A DNA stretch of 64,000 nucleotides. Source: Rhodoferax sp. (GTDB lineage Bacteria > Pseudomonadota > Gammaproteobacteria > Burkholderiales > Burkholderiaceae_C). Position numbers and translations under genes: made by a program. Position 1 is the stretch's first letter, and every line of letters begins with the position of its first letter. The stretch covers positions 124,001 to 188,000 of the forward strand of contig NZ_JAUYQD010000038.1 of NCBI RefSeq assembly GCF_030697375.1. The letters run 5' to 3'. Below are positions 10,528 through 18,807 of this stretch, in pieces. Below the pieces are notes generated by a model that had not been told where the DNA came from, did not search any database, and saw only the letters and a program-made list of their open reading frames with translations.

Positions 10528-11742
10528 GTGCAGCAGATGAAGCCGGGCCACCAGGTACTGCTGTTGCAGGGGGGGGCGGCTTTTTTTCCCGCCCTGATCG
10601 CCGCTATCGACAACAGTGTTCTTGAGGTGCGCATGGAAACCTATATTTTCCATTTTGACGTGTCGGGGGAGCGGGTGGCCGAGGCGCTGGTGCGTGCCGC
10701 ACGGCGGTCTGTGGCGGTGTACCTGGTGATGGATGGCGTGGGAACGCCGGAGGTTCCTAGTGGCTGGGCGCAGCGTTTTACAGAGGCGGGAGTGCACTGG
10801 CACCGTTTTTCCCCTTTGGGTGGCTTGGGTTTTTTATTGCCTGTGCGCTGGCGACGTCTGCACCGCAAGCTGTGTGTGGTGGATGCCTGTGTGGTATTTT
10901 GCGGCGGAATCAATATATTGGATGACTTTGTGGACCCGCACTATGGCCCGCAGACCTCACCCCGGTTTGACTTTGCAGTGCAAGTGCGTGGCCCGCTGGT
11001 GGCCGATGCGCACCGAGCGACGAACCAATTTTGGCGGCGTGTCCAAACCACCCGCCAACTGGAGCATTTGCAGCTGGGGGGGGCACATGAATTCCTGAAG
11101 GAATCCATCAAACCCCTGTGCGTACCGGGGCCGGTGGCGCACGGTACCAGCGCCCCAGCGGATGTGGGGGCCTTGGCTGCATTGGTGCTGCGCGACAACG
11201 TGCGCAACCGCGCACGTATTGAACGCGCCTACCGCAAGGCCATAGGCGAGGCGCGCCAGGAGGTGCTGATTGCCAATGCCTATTTTTTGCCCGGTGGCAA
11301 ACTGCGCCGCGCGTTGATTCACGCGGCGCGCAGGGGCGTGCGCGTACGCCTGCTGCTGCATGGGCGTTATGAGTATTTCATGCAATACCATGCAGCCCGT
11401 CCCGTCTTGGGTGCTTTGTTGGCGGCAGGCGTCGAGATCCATGAATACACCCTGGGCTTCTTGCATGCCAAGGTGGCGGTGGTGGATGGGCGATGGGCTA
11501 CAGTCGGATCGTCCAATCTGGACCCTTTGAGTTTGTTGCTGGCGCGCGAGGCCAATGTGGTGGTGGAAGATGTGCCTTTTGCCCAAACACTGCGCGCCCA
11601 GTTGACCCAGGCCATCGAATCCCAGGGGGTGCGCTTGGACCCCAGCCTGTATGCCCTGCGCCCCTGGCAGCAACGCTGTCTGGACCGGTTGGCCTATGGT
11701 TTGATGCGCTTGGGTTTATTTTTGACTGGGCGGCGCTATTGA
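10528..11742 (+). CDS. clsB: Cardiolipin synthase B (phospholipase D family)
   Basis: 404-aa phospholipase D superfamily enzyme with two HKD motifs, HRKLCVVD with downstream GGINILDD, and HAKVAVVDGRWATVGSSNLDP. Without N-terminal transmembrane helices it matches ClsB rather than ClsA. It forms cardiolipin by phosphatidyl transfer at the inner membrane. The start is GTG at 10528, with an ATG at 10537 as the alternative. The last residue (Tyr) and the TGA stop fall inside copy B of the dispersed repeat, so the C-terminus was probably reset by the insertion. Confidence 0.92.
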   Translation: MQQMKPGHQVLLLQGGAAFFPALIAAIDNSVLEVRMETYIFHFDVSGERVAEALVRAARRSVAVYLVMDGVGTPEVPSGWAQRFTEAGVHWHRFSPLGGLGFLLPVRWRRLHRKLCVVDACVVFCGGINILDDFVDPHYGPQTSPRFDFAVQVRGPLVADAHRATNQFWRRVQTTRQLEHLQLGGAHEFLKESIKPLCVPGPVAHGTSAPADVGALAALVLRDNVRNRARIERAYRKAIGEARQEVLIANAYFLPGGKLRRALIHAARRGVRVRLLLHGRYEYFMQYHAARPVLGALLAAGVEIHEYTLGFLHAKVAVVDGRWATVGSSNLDPLSLLLAREANVVVEDVPFAQTLRAQLTQAIESQGVRLDPSLYALRPWQQRCLDRLAYGLMRLGLFLTGRRY

Positions 11743-11790
11743 TTTGATAGCTGCTTGCGCATATTCTATGCGGCCTAATGGCCAAAAACC
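11735..11790 (+). repeat. 60-bp dispersed repeat, copy B
   Basis: Blocks GCTATT, GATAGCTGCTTGCGCA and GGCC-TAAT-GGCC are present. It overlaps the last codons of clsB, and the TGA at 11740-11742 belongs to the repeat's left end. The right-hand block is a perfect GGCC/GGCC hairpin here, while other copies carry GGC/GCC with different loops, so pairing is kept although bases change. Confidence 0.85.
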
Positions 11791-11820
11791 TTACTAAGCA
11801 AAGACTGGTACCATTGTGAG

Positions 11821-12546
11821 ATGCTAATGAAAAATCAGAGCACCATGAACCCTACAGATGCCGACGAGGGAACGCCCGTTTCCGTCAAAATCCGCGAACG
11901 CCTGGCGGCTGCGCGCAGACGTTTCCACGCCAACGACAACATTGCAGAGTTCATTGAACCCGGCGAGTTGGAAAAGCTGCTCGACGAAGTCGAAGAAAAG
12001 ATGAAGGACGTGCTCAGCAGTCTGGTGATCGACACCGACAACGACCACAACACCGACAACACCGCCCGCCGGGTGGCCAAGATGTATGTCAATGAGGTGT
12101 TTCGCGGCCGTTACGTTACCGGCCCCAGCATCACCGAATTCCCCAATGTGGGCCACCTCAACGAGTTGATGATTGTGGGCCCCATCATCGTGCGCAGCGC
12201 CTGCAGCCACCATTTCTGCCCGGTGATCGGCAAGATATGGATTGGTGTCATGCCCAATGAGCACACCAATGTGATTGGCTTGAGCAAATACGCGCGCCTG
12301 GCGGAGTGGATCATGGGCCGGCCCCAGATCCAGGAAGAGGCGGTGGTGCAATTGGCAGACCTGATTCAGGAAAAAACCCAGCCGGACGGCTTGGCCATTG
12401 TCATGGAAGCCAGCCACTATTGCATGGCGTGGCGGGGCGTCAAGGACATGGACAGCAAGATGATCAACTCGGTCATGCGCGGCGTGTTCCTGAAAGACCC
12501 CAATTTGCGCCGTGAATTTTTGTCCCTGATTCCACGAAAGGGCTGA
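11821..12546 (+). CDS. folE: GTP cyclohydrolase I
   Basis: Converts GTP to 7,8-dihydroneopterin triphosphate, the first step of tetrahydrofolate synthesis. The 241-aa chain has NTARRVAKMYVNEVFRGRY, the zinc-binding region RSACSHHFCPVIGKIWIGVMPN (usual Cys and His ligands) and the late ASHYCMAWRGVKD Cys. It carries CSHHFCPV where the classical motif is CEHHLLPF, a variant form I believe is common in proteobacteria. ATGs at 11827 and 11845 are alternative starts. Dihydroneopterin triphosphate is the NudB substrate, and nudB lies 2 kb upstream. Confidence 0.94.
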   Translation: MLMKNQSTMNPTDADEGTPVSVKIRERLAAARRRFHANDNIAEFIEPGELEKLLDEVEEKMKDVLSSLVIDTDNDHNTDNTARRVAKMYVNEVFRGRYVTGPSITEFPNVGHLNELMIVGPIIVRSACSHHFCPVIGKIWIGVMPNEHTNVIGLSKYARLAEWIMGRPQIQEEAVVQLADLIQEKTQPDGLAIVMEASHYCMAWRGVKDMDSKMINSVMRGVFLKDPNLRREFLSLIPRKG

Positions 12547-12550
12547 TGCC

Positions 12551-12973
12551 ATGTTGGTACGTTTGCTTTACGCCAGCCGTGCGATAGACCCGCGCGAGGA
12601 GGCCATTGACGCCATTTTGGCCCAGTCGCGCCAGTACAACCCCAGTTGCGGTATCACCGGCATCCTGTGTTACGGCGGTGGCATCTTTTTGCAGGCCATT
12701 GAAGGCGGGCGCATGGCGGTAAGCGAGCTGTACGGCCACATCCAGAAAGATGCGCGTCACAAGGACGTCGTGCTGCTGCACTACGAAGAGATTGCAGAAC
12801 GCCGTTTCGGGGGCTGGACCATGGGCCGGGTCAATATGTCCAAGATCAACACCAATATTCTGCTCAAATATTCGGAAAAACCCGAGCTGGACCCCTATTC
12901 GGTGTCCGGCTCGGTCTCTTTGGCCTTGCTGGAAGAACTGATGGCCACCGCATCCATCATCGGGCGCGCCTGA
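12551..12973 (+). CDS. BLUF-domain blue-light photosensor protein
   Basis: 140-aa single-domain BLUF protein. The flavin pocket residues can be placed: Tyr in LLYASRA (residue 7), Asn in SRQYNPSCGITGIL, Gln in GGIFLQAIEGG, and the RFGGWTMG strand with Trp and Met. BLUF domains bind FAD and switch on blue light through a Tyr-Gln hydrogen-bond change. With no fused output domain, it must act through a partner. It starts four bases after folE ends, so probably co-transcribed. A diguanylate cyclase 2.6 kb downstream on the other strand is a conceivable but unproven partner. Confidence 0.9.
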   Translation: MLVRLLYASRAIDPREEAIDAILAQSRQYNPSCGITGILCYGGGIFLQAIEGGRMAVSELYGHIQKDARHKDVVLLHYEEIAERRFGGWTMGRVNMSKINTNILLKYSEKPELDPYSVSGSVSLALLEELMATASIIGRA

Positions 12974-12984
12974 ACGGCTAAAGC

Positions 12985-13866
12985 ATGCCGGCGTCCGCCC
13001 TGGTTCTGGTGGTCCTTGCCGGATTGATTCACGCCAGCTGGAATATTGCGGCCAAAAAAGCCGGTGGCGATGCGCGTTTTGCCTGCTTCACCGCCTTGGT
13101 CATGATGGTGTTTTGGGCACCTGTGGGGTTGTGGCTTGGCTGGAGTCAAGTGCCCTTCTGGGGGTGGGACGCCTGGGCGCTGATTGTGGTCAGCGGTGTA
13201 CTGCATGTGGTGTATTACGTTGTCCTTTTGCGGGGCTATCGCAAGGCCGATCTGACGGTGGTCTACCCCCTGGCACGGGGCTCCGGCCCGCTATTGGCCT
13301 CCCTGGGGGCGATCGTTCTCTTGGGTGAGCACATCTCGGCCTTGGGGTGGGGCGGGGTGCTGGGTGTTGTCTTGGGTGTGTTTCTGATTGCCGGTGGCCC
13401 GGGGCTGCTGCGCAGGGCGCATGACACCACGCAGCGCCGCCGGATTCACGCAGGCCTGCGCTATGGCTTGGCCACGGGTGTGTTGATCGCCAGCTACACC
13501 GTGGTCGATGGCTATGCGGTCAAAGTGATGTTGCTATCGCCGATTTTGGTCGACTATTTTGGCAATTTTGTGCGCCTGGTGTTTTTGCTACCACCTTTGC
13601 TGCGCGACCGTCCCGCCGCGCGGCGTCTGTGGGGGCTGCAATGGAAATACGCCCTGCTGGTGGGGGTGGTCAGTCCCGTTTCCTACGTAATGGTGCTGTA
13701 CGCGGTGCAAGTTGCTCCTTTGAGCCACGTGGCTCCGGCGCGCGAGGTGTCCATGCTGTTTGCAGCCTTGCTTGGTGGCCATTTGTTGGGCGAGGGTGAC
13801 CGCATGGGGCGCTTTTTTGGTGCTGCACTCATTGGTGTAGGTGTGATGGCGTTGGCCCATGGATAG
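12985..13866 (+). CDS. EamA/DMT-family transporter
   Basis: 293-aa polytopic membrane protein with about ten predicted transmembrane segments and two EamA halves (first half SALVLVVLAGLIHASWNIAAKKAG, second half GLATGVLIASYTVVDGYAVKVMLLSP). Members of the drug/metabolite transporter superfamily usually export amino acids or other small metabolites, and the substrate is not predictable. It lies 11 bases after the BLUF gene and 6 bases before the DUF429 gene in one rightward run. Confidence 0.85.
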   Translation: MPASALVLVVLAGLIHASWNIAAKKAGGDARFACFTALVMMVFWAPVGLWLGWSQVPFWGWDAWALIVVSGVLHVVYYVVLLRGYRKADLTVVYPLARGSGPLLASLGAIVLLGEHISALGWGGVLGVVLGVFLIAGGPGLLRRAHDTTQRRRIHAGLRYGLATGVLIASYTVVDGYAVKVMLLSPILVDYFGNFVRLVFLLPPLLRDRPAARRLWGLQWKYALLVGVVSPVSYVMVLYAVQVAPLSHVAPAREVSMLFAALLGGHLLGEGDRMGRFFGAALIGVGVMALAHG

Positions 13867-13872
13867 CGTGGC

Positions 13873-14715
13873 ATGACACTGCTGGTTGGCTGTGATTTCA
13901 GCAGCAGCCCCTCCCGGCGCAAGCAGATTGTGCTGGCCTATGGTGGTTTGCGCAGCGGGCGCGTGTTGTTGTCCCGGTTGGAACGGCTGGATTCATTGCA
14001 GGCTTTTTCTGCCTGGTTGCACCAGGCACAAAGCTGGATGGGTGGCTTTGATATGCCCTTTGGCCTGCCCCGTGCACTGGTGGAAACCTTGGGCTGGCCA
14101 CTGGAGTGGGAAGCCTGCATGCGGCACTACGCATCGCTCAGCCGGGCAGACATCCGCGCCTGTTTTGCAGCCTATTGCGATGTGCGGCCTGTGGGCGGCA
14201 AGTTCGCGCACCGCGCCACCGACTTGATGGCGGGCTCCAGTTCGTCCATGAAATGGGTGAATCCCCCGGTGGCCTACATGCTGCATGCGGGTGTTCCGCT
14301 GCTGCTGGACGCCGGTGTTTGTTTGCCTGGTTTGCATAGCGGCAGTACCCAACTGGGGGAGAGGATGCCTGAGCGGGTGGCGCTGGAGGCGTATCCGGGT
14401 TTGCTGGCGCGTGAGCTTTTGGGGTCCCGAAGCTACAAAAGCGACGACAAGGCCAAACAAACCAGTGAGCGGCTCATTGCACGCAAAGACCTGGTTACGG
14501 CGCTGGAGATGGGAGGCACGCGCTTGCAACTCAATCTCAAGCTGACCCACGCGCAGCGCGACGCCCTGGTTGAGGATGCCACGGGCGATGCGTTGGACGC
14601 AGTGCTGTGTCTGATGCAAGTGGCCTGGGGTCAGGCGCAACACTTGCAAGGCGCACCCCGGTTCGGATTGCCGTTGGAGATGGACCCTTTGGAGGGGTGG
14701 ATTCTCAGTGCTTGA
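13873..14715 (+). CDS. DUF429 family protein (predicted RNase H-like fold)
   Basis: 280-aa protein beginning TLLVGCDFSSSPSRRKQIV, a DUF429 N-terminus in which the Asp in GCDFS would be the first metal ligand of an RNase H-like fold. Later conserved pieces are GGFDMPFGLPRALVE, ERVALEAYPGLLARELLG, and DATGDALDAVLCLMQVAW near the end, with the terminal Asp. Some members have been proposed to be nucleases; no function is firm. It ends the rightward run and converges on the MinD-like gene 11 bases away. Confidence 0.8.
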   Translation: MTLLVGCDFSSSPSRRKQIVLAYGGLRSGRVLLSRLERLDSLQAFSAWLHQAQSWMGGFDMPFGLPRALVETLGWPLEWEACMRHYASLSRADIRACFAAYCDVRPVGGKFAHRATDLMAGSSSSMKWVNPPVAYMLHAGVPLLLDAGVCLPGLHSGSTQLGERMPERVALEAYPGLLARELLGSRSYKSDDKAKQTSERLIARKDLVTALEMGGTRLQLNLKLTHAQRDALVEDATGDALDAVLCLMQVAWGQAQHLQGAPRFGLPLEMDPLEGWILSA

Positions 14716-14726
14716 AAGGACCGGCC

Positions 14727-15563
14727 TTAGACGGCGCGATCAATCACCGATTCTTCGATTTTGGCGGCGAGTTGGGAGATGGCCATGGCCGCAGGGCAAC
14801 CTGGGGTGCTTTGCATCATCAACTGACGACGCATGATGGCCTGGCGTACTGCCTGGTCCACGGGGATGTCTCCCATATGAATCAGCCGCACGGGCCTGCC
14901 GGGCTCCGAGGTGACAAAGCGATCCAATACCTGTTGCAACTGGGTCGTAATGGCCCGGCCGTCGCCCAGGCGCGCGGTTTGGTTGATCACCATGCGGATG
15001 TTTTGGCGCTTTTGTTGCCCCACCAGCACCTTGATGGTGGCGTAGGCGTCGGTCAGCGAAGTCGGCTCGGGCGTGGCCACCACAATGACTTCGGAGGCCA
15101 AAGAAACTGCGAAAAGCACCACGTCGGAGATGCCCGCACCGGTGTCCAGCAACACGACATCGTAGTGGGGAATCAGTCCGCTGATGATGCGCAAGAAATC
15201 ATCACGCACCTCGGTTGTTAAGCGGGAGTACTCCACCATGCCGGAGCCGGCGAGCAGCACGGAAAATCCGCCAGGTGCTCTGACAATGGCTTCTTCGAGT
15301 TTGGCCTTGCCGGTGAAGACATCGTGTAACGTGACTTTGGGGTACAGATTAAGCACCACATCCAGATTGGCCAGTCCCAAATCGGCATCCAATACGAGCA
15401 CACGGTGGCCGCGTTTGGCCAGTGCCGCAGCGAGGTTGGCCGATACAAAGGTTTTGCCAACGCCTCCCTTGCCACTGGTAACGGCAATCACTTTCCCCAG
15501 AGGTTTGATTGGAACGGAAGTACTGGACTGGTTGGCTCCAGGTGGATTCAACACATCAGACAT
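14727..15563 (-). CDS. MinD/ParA-family ATPase (FlhG/FleN-like)
   Basis: 278-aa deviant Walker-A ATPase: GKGGVGKT at residues 31-38, VLDADLGLANLDVVLN (switch I), and DVVLLDTGAGISDVVL (Walker B). The region after the fold (TDAYATIKVL, QQKRQNIRMVINQTARLGDG) resembles FlhG/FleN, the regulator of flagellar number and placement, more than cell-division MinD. No flagellar genes are present here. The ATG at 15563 overlaps the stop of the upstream diguanylate cyclase (ATGA), so the two are translationally coupled. Confidence 0.85.
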   Translation of the reverse strand: MSDVLNPPGANQSSTSVPIKPLGKVIAVTSGKGGVGKTFVSANLAAALAKRGHRVLVLDADLGLANLDVVLNLYPKVTLHDVFTGKAKLEEAIVRAPGGFSVLLAGSGMVEYSRLTTEVRDDFLRIISGLIPHYDVVLLDTGAGISDVVLFAVSLASEVIVVATPEPTSLTDAYATIKVLVGQQKRQNIRMVINQTARLGDGRAITTQLQQVLDRFVTSEPGRPVRLIHMGDIPVDQAVRQAIMRRQLMMQSTPGCPAAMAISQLAAKIEESVIDRAV

Positions 15564-16357
15564 CAATTTACCCTCTGCATGGTGGCATTGGCCGAGCCGG
15601 CCGCCCCTTCGGTAGAAACATTTTCGATCCACGCCGGTTCACCCAGCGCAAGATGGCCAAACAGAAGATTTTTTTCTTCTGCGCTCACATAAATCGCCTG
15701 TTGCTCGTCCAGGAAAACACAGTTGCGGCCCTCGGTTTTGGCGCGGTACAGTTGTACATCGGCGCGCTCGGTCCACAGGGCTGCGGTTGAGCGAATCCAC
15801 TCGGGTGCATAGGCGCCGCCCACACTGACCGTGACATGGATGATCACGCCAGGAGCAATCTGGATAGCCAGGGATTCAACCGTGTGCCGAATGCGTTCGG
15901 CCACCATGGCGCCAAACGAGGTCTGGCAATTCGGCAAAATGATTGCAAACTCCTCACCACCATAACGTGCCACCGTATCCATGGGGCGAACACATTTGGC
16001 CAGGGTTCGGGCGACCGCCTGCAGCACCAAATCACCGGCCTGGTGACCATGGGTGTCATTGACCTTCTTGAAATGGTCGATGTCGAGCATCAACAGCAGT
16101 GCTGGCTCGCCAGAGCGCGCCACAACGTCAATGACGCGGTCTTGTACCGTGCGGAAATGTCGACGGTTGGCTAACCCTGTCAGAGGGTCTTTGAGCGAAA
16201 GCTCACACAAACCGTCAATGACCCCTTGCAGGTAATCCGTCGCAGATTTTTCAGGGGACGGGAGGGTGATGGCCAGTTCCCGATCCAGTAGTGCGCGTGC
16301 GCCATCCAACTGCAATTGTTGCAATTCAATGTGGGAAGCGGATGTTTTGGAAGCCAC
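15563..16357 (-). CDS. GGDEF diguanylate cyclase
   Basis: 264-aa protein with one GGDEF domain (about 55-215). The active site reads RYGGEEFA (GGEEF at 133-137), preceded by an RPMD inhibitory I-site (124-127) at the correct five-residue spacing, and DIDHFKKVNDTHGHQAGD is present. It should therefore be an active, product-inhibited c-di-GMP synthase. No transmembrane or named sensory domain is seen in the short N-terminus, and the 50-residue C-terminal tail is unfamiliar. The start is GTG. Coupling to a MinD/FlhG-like ATPase points to cell-pole or motility regulation. Confidence 0.9.
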   Translation of the reverse strand: MASKTSASHIELQQLQLDGARALLDRELAITLPSPEKSATDYLQGVIDGLCELSLKDPLTGLANRRHFRTVQDRVIDVVARSGEPALLLMLDIDHFKKVNDTHGHQAGDLVLQAVARTLAKCVRPMDTVARYGGEEFAIILPNCQTSFGAMVAERIRHTVESLAIQIAPGVIIHVTVSVGGAYAPEWIRSTAALWTERADVQLYRAKTEGRNCVFLDEQQAIYVSAEEKNLLFGHLALGEPAWIENVSTEGAAGSANATMQRVN

Positions 16358-16388
16358 TGTTTATATCAAGAATGAGCGGGTAAAGTCT

Positions 16389-16430
16389 AACAGGAAGCAC
16401 CCCCATCTTGGCACGGAAGGGTGGCCTGTT
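16389..16430 (-). other. Two-tier hairpin upstream of the diguanylate cyclase gene
   Basis: Outer arms AACAGG/CCTGTT (16389-16394 and 16425-16430) and inner arms CACCC/GGGTG (16398-16402 and 16419-16423) form a stem with a small internal loop. It lies about 30 bases upstream of the GTG start, in the 133-base gap after moeB. It does not match the c-di-GMP riboswitch consensus as I know it. It may be a leader structure or simply the downstream end of the moeB transcript. Confidence 0.3.
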
Positions 16431-16490
16431 GCGCGGGCATTTGGCAGGTTTTTGAGGGGTATATTTCGTGATAAATCCCCGGCAACGTAA

Positions 16491-17255
16491 TCACTCACTG
16501 GCGGCGTGTTGCTGCCTGCAAACTGTGCAACTTGGGCTGCGAGGCATACGCACCTCAGTCCACTCCATGCTGCGGCCATCCAGCATCAAGAGTCGTCCGG
16601 TCAGACTTCGGCCGACGCCGGTTAAAAGTTTGAGCGCCTCTGCCGCCTGCATGGCACCAATGATGCCTACCAGAGGCGCAAAGACACCCATGGTGGAGCA
16701 GCGTGCCTCTTCAAATCCGGCGCCTTCAGGAAACACACAGGCGTAGCATGGCGATGCTGGGTTGCGAGGATCGTAGACGCTGATTTGCCCGTCAAATTGG
16801 ATGGCCGCGCCCGATACCAGTGGCTTTTGGTGGCGCACGCACGCGGCGTTGACGGCATGCCGGGTTTTGAAGTTGTCACAACAATCCAGCACCACATCGG
16901 CGTCGGCCACCCACTGGTCGAGCAGTTGGGCATCCGCGCGCAGGGCATGGGCCGTCACTTGCAGCAGGGGATTAAGAGCTTGCAGGGTGCGCGCGGCAGA
17001 GTCAACCTTGAGGGCCCCCACGCTGGACGTGGTGTGGGCAATTTGACGCTGCAAATTGGTCAGGTCCACGGTGTCGTGGTCCGCCAGGGTGATGTGCCCG
17101 ACGCCGGCGCAGGCTAAGTACATGGCGGCAGGTGACCCCAGGCCCCCTGCACCAATCACCAGTGCATGCCCCTGCAAAATACGCGTTTGCCCCTCAATGC
17201 CAATGTCATCGAGCAAGATGTGACGCGAATAACGCAGCAGTTCGTCGTCCTGCAT
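16491..17255 (-). CDS. moeB: Molybdopterin-synthase adenylyltransferase MoeB (HesA/MoeB/ThiF family)
   Basis: 254-aa E1-like adenylyltransferase with ATP-binding VIGAGGLGSPAAMYLA, the DLTNLQRQ Arg finger, DCCDNFKTRHAVN, and two CxxC zinc pairs (CYAC and CTVC). MoeB adenylates the C-terminus of MoaD for molybdopterin synthesis; a ThiF role on ThiS is the alternative. The cofactor need of the molybdenum formate dehydrogenase at the window's right end makes MoeB a sensible reading. It starts six bases after ctpA ends, so it is in the same transcript. Confidence 0.88.
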   Translation of the reverse strand: MQDDELLRYSRHILLDDIGIEGQTRILQGHALVIGAGGLGSPAAMYLACAGVGHITLADHDTVDLTNLQRQIAHTTSSVGALKVDSAARTLQALNPLLQVTAHALRADAQLLDQWVADADVVLDCCDNFKTRHAVNAACVRHQKPLVSGAAIQFDGQISVYDPRNPASPCYACVFPEGAGFEEARCSTMGVFAPLVGIIGAMQAAEALKLLTGVGRSLTGRLLMLDGRSMEWTEVRMPRSPSCTVCRQQHAASE

Positions 17256-17261
17256 AGGCGT

Positions 17262-18698
17262 CTAATTGTCTTTTTTCTCTTCCTTGCGTTCCACAAGGGT
17301 TTTACTCGCCAGAACCGGGTGGCCCTTGAGGCGGTTGATGGCTTGCGCCAACTGGAAGTCCTTGTCGGATCCGAATTCGGGCGGACGGCGTTCTGCCACC
17401 GGTTTGCGTGATTCTTCTTCCAGTCGCTTGAGGGCGTCTTCCCGTGCTTTTTCGCGCACTTCGTCCTTTTTCTCTTCGCCTTGGCCGCTGCCAAGGTGCT
17501 TTTCCAGGTCAGCCTCACGCATGCGCAAGGCGGCGTAGGGGCTGCCTTCCTCGGTATCGTCCACCATCACGTCGGGCACGATGCCCTTGGCCTGAATGGA
17601 TTTGCCACTGGGGGTGTAGTAGCGTGATGTGGTGATCTTCAGCCCTGTATCTGGCCCCAGGGAGCGGAAGGTTTGCACCGAGCCTTTGCCAAAAGTCTGG
17701 CTGCCCATGATGGTGGCGCGTTTGTGGTCTTGCAGGGCTCCTGCCACAATTTCACTGGCGGAGGCCGAGCCTTCATTGACCAGTACGATCAACGGCACTT
17801 TTTTCAGTCCAGCGGGCAGGGCCTTGAGCGGGTCTGCCCCGCTACGCCCCAGGTAGTCTTGCACCGTGGCTTTCAAAATCTGCTTGCTCTCGGGCGTTTG
17901 ACCATTGGTGGACACCACGGTGACGTTCTCAGGCAAAAAGGTGGCGGACACGGCTACGGCCGCATTGAGTAGACCACCCGGGTCATTGCGCAGGTCCAGC
18001 ACCAAGCCCTTGATTTTTGGGTCTTGTTTGTAGACCTCGTCGAGCTTCTTGGCGAAGTCTTCAACGGTGCGCTCCTGGAACTGGCTGATGCGTATCCAGG
18101 CGTAACCAGGCTCCACCACTTTGCCGCGTACCGATTGCTGCTTGATTTCTTCGCGCACGATGGTGACCGGGAAGGTGCGGTTCTCGTCCTTGCGGTAGAT
18201 GGTGAGCAAAACCTTGGTATTGGGCTCGCCACGCATGCGCTTGACAGCATCGTTCAGCGTCAGCCCCTTGACGGCCGTATCGTCAATCTTGGTGATCAGG
18301 TCGTTGGTTTTGAGCCCGGCGCGGAACGCCGGGGAGCCTTCGATGGGGGACACCACTTTGACCAGTCCGTCTTCCTGGGTGATCTCGATGCCCACGCCGA
18401 CGAACTTGCCGGACGTACCTTCTTTGAACTCTTTGAACGACTTTTTGTCGAAATACTGGGAGTGTGGATCCAGGCTGGATACCATGCCGGAGATGGCATC
18501 GGTGATCATTTTCTTTTCGTCAACCGGCTCTACATAGTCGCTTTTGACCATGCCGAAAACGGCTGCGAGTTGCTGCAACTCTTCCAAAGGCAAGGGCGCC
18601 ATGGTGCTGCGCGCTACTGTTTGAAGCGAAACCGTGGTCAATGCACCAGCGACAACGCCTACCGCAACCCAACCTGTAATTTTCAATTTGTGACCCAT
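17262..18698 (-). CDS. ctpA: Carboxyl-terminal processing serine protease (S41, CtpA-type)
   Basis: 478-aa periplasmic protease with an N-terminal membrane or signal segment (ITGWVAVGVVAGALTTVSLQ), a PDZ domain (about 95-180, with GVGIEI and GSPAFRAGLKTNDLI), and an S41 domain. The catalytic Ser is S313 in NEGSASASEI and the Lys is K338 in SQTFGKGS, at the standard 25-residue spacing. The C-terminal stretch is highly charged (residues 410-478). An AGAGGA Shine-Dalgarno precedes the ATG. It trims or degrades periplasmic proteins from their C-termini. Confidence 0.93.
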   Translation of the reverse strand: MGHKLKITGWVAVGVVAGALTTVSLQTVARSTMAPLPLEELQQLAAVFGMVKSDYVEPVDEKKMITDAISGMVSSLDPHSQYFDKKSFKEFKEGTSGKFVGVGIEITQEDGLVKVVSPIEGSPAFRAGLKTNDLITKIDDTAVKGLTLNDAVKRMRGEPNTKVLLTIYRKDENRTFPVTIVREEIKQQSVRGKVVEPGYAWIRISQFQERTVEDFAKKLDEVYKQDPKIKGLVLDLRNDPGGLLNAAVAVSATFLPENVTVVSTNGQTPESKQILKATVQDYLGRSGADPLKALPAGLKKVPLIVLVNEGSASASEIVAGALQDHKRATIMGSQTFGKGSVQTFRSLGPDTGLKITTSRYYTPSGKSIQAKGIVPDVMVDDTEEGSPYAALRMREADLEKHLGSGQGEEKKDEVREKAREDALKRLEEESRKPVAERRPPEFGSDKDFQLAQAINRLKGHPVLASKTLVERKEEKKDN

Positions 18699-18807
18699 AG
18701 GTATTCCTCTGTCGCTTCAATATACACCTTGGAGGCGATTGCTGAACTTGAGTTTCCGCATTTGGGGCCATGCGAGGCCCTTTTATAGCGTTGTAGGGGG
18801 TCTTTAC

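Noticed and set aside
14607..15221. 204-aa plus-strand frame opposite the MinD-like gene
   Set aside because: Antisense to the conserved P-loop ATPase. Gly/His/Gln-rich without domains.
18764..18786. GGGCC/GGCCC hairpin with T run downstream of gpmA as a terminator
   Set aside because: The T run is on the wrong side for leftward gpmA transcription, and no plus-strand gene ends there.
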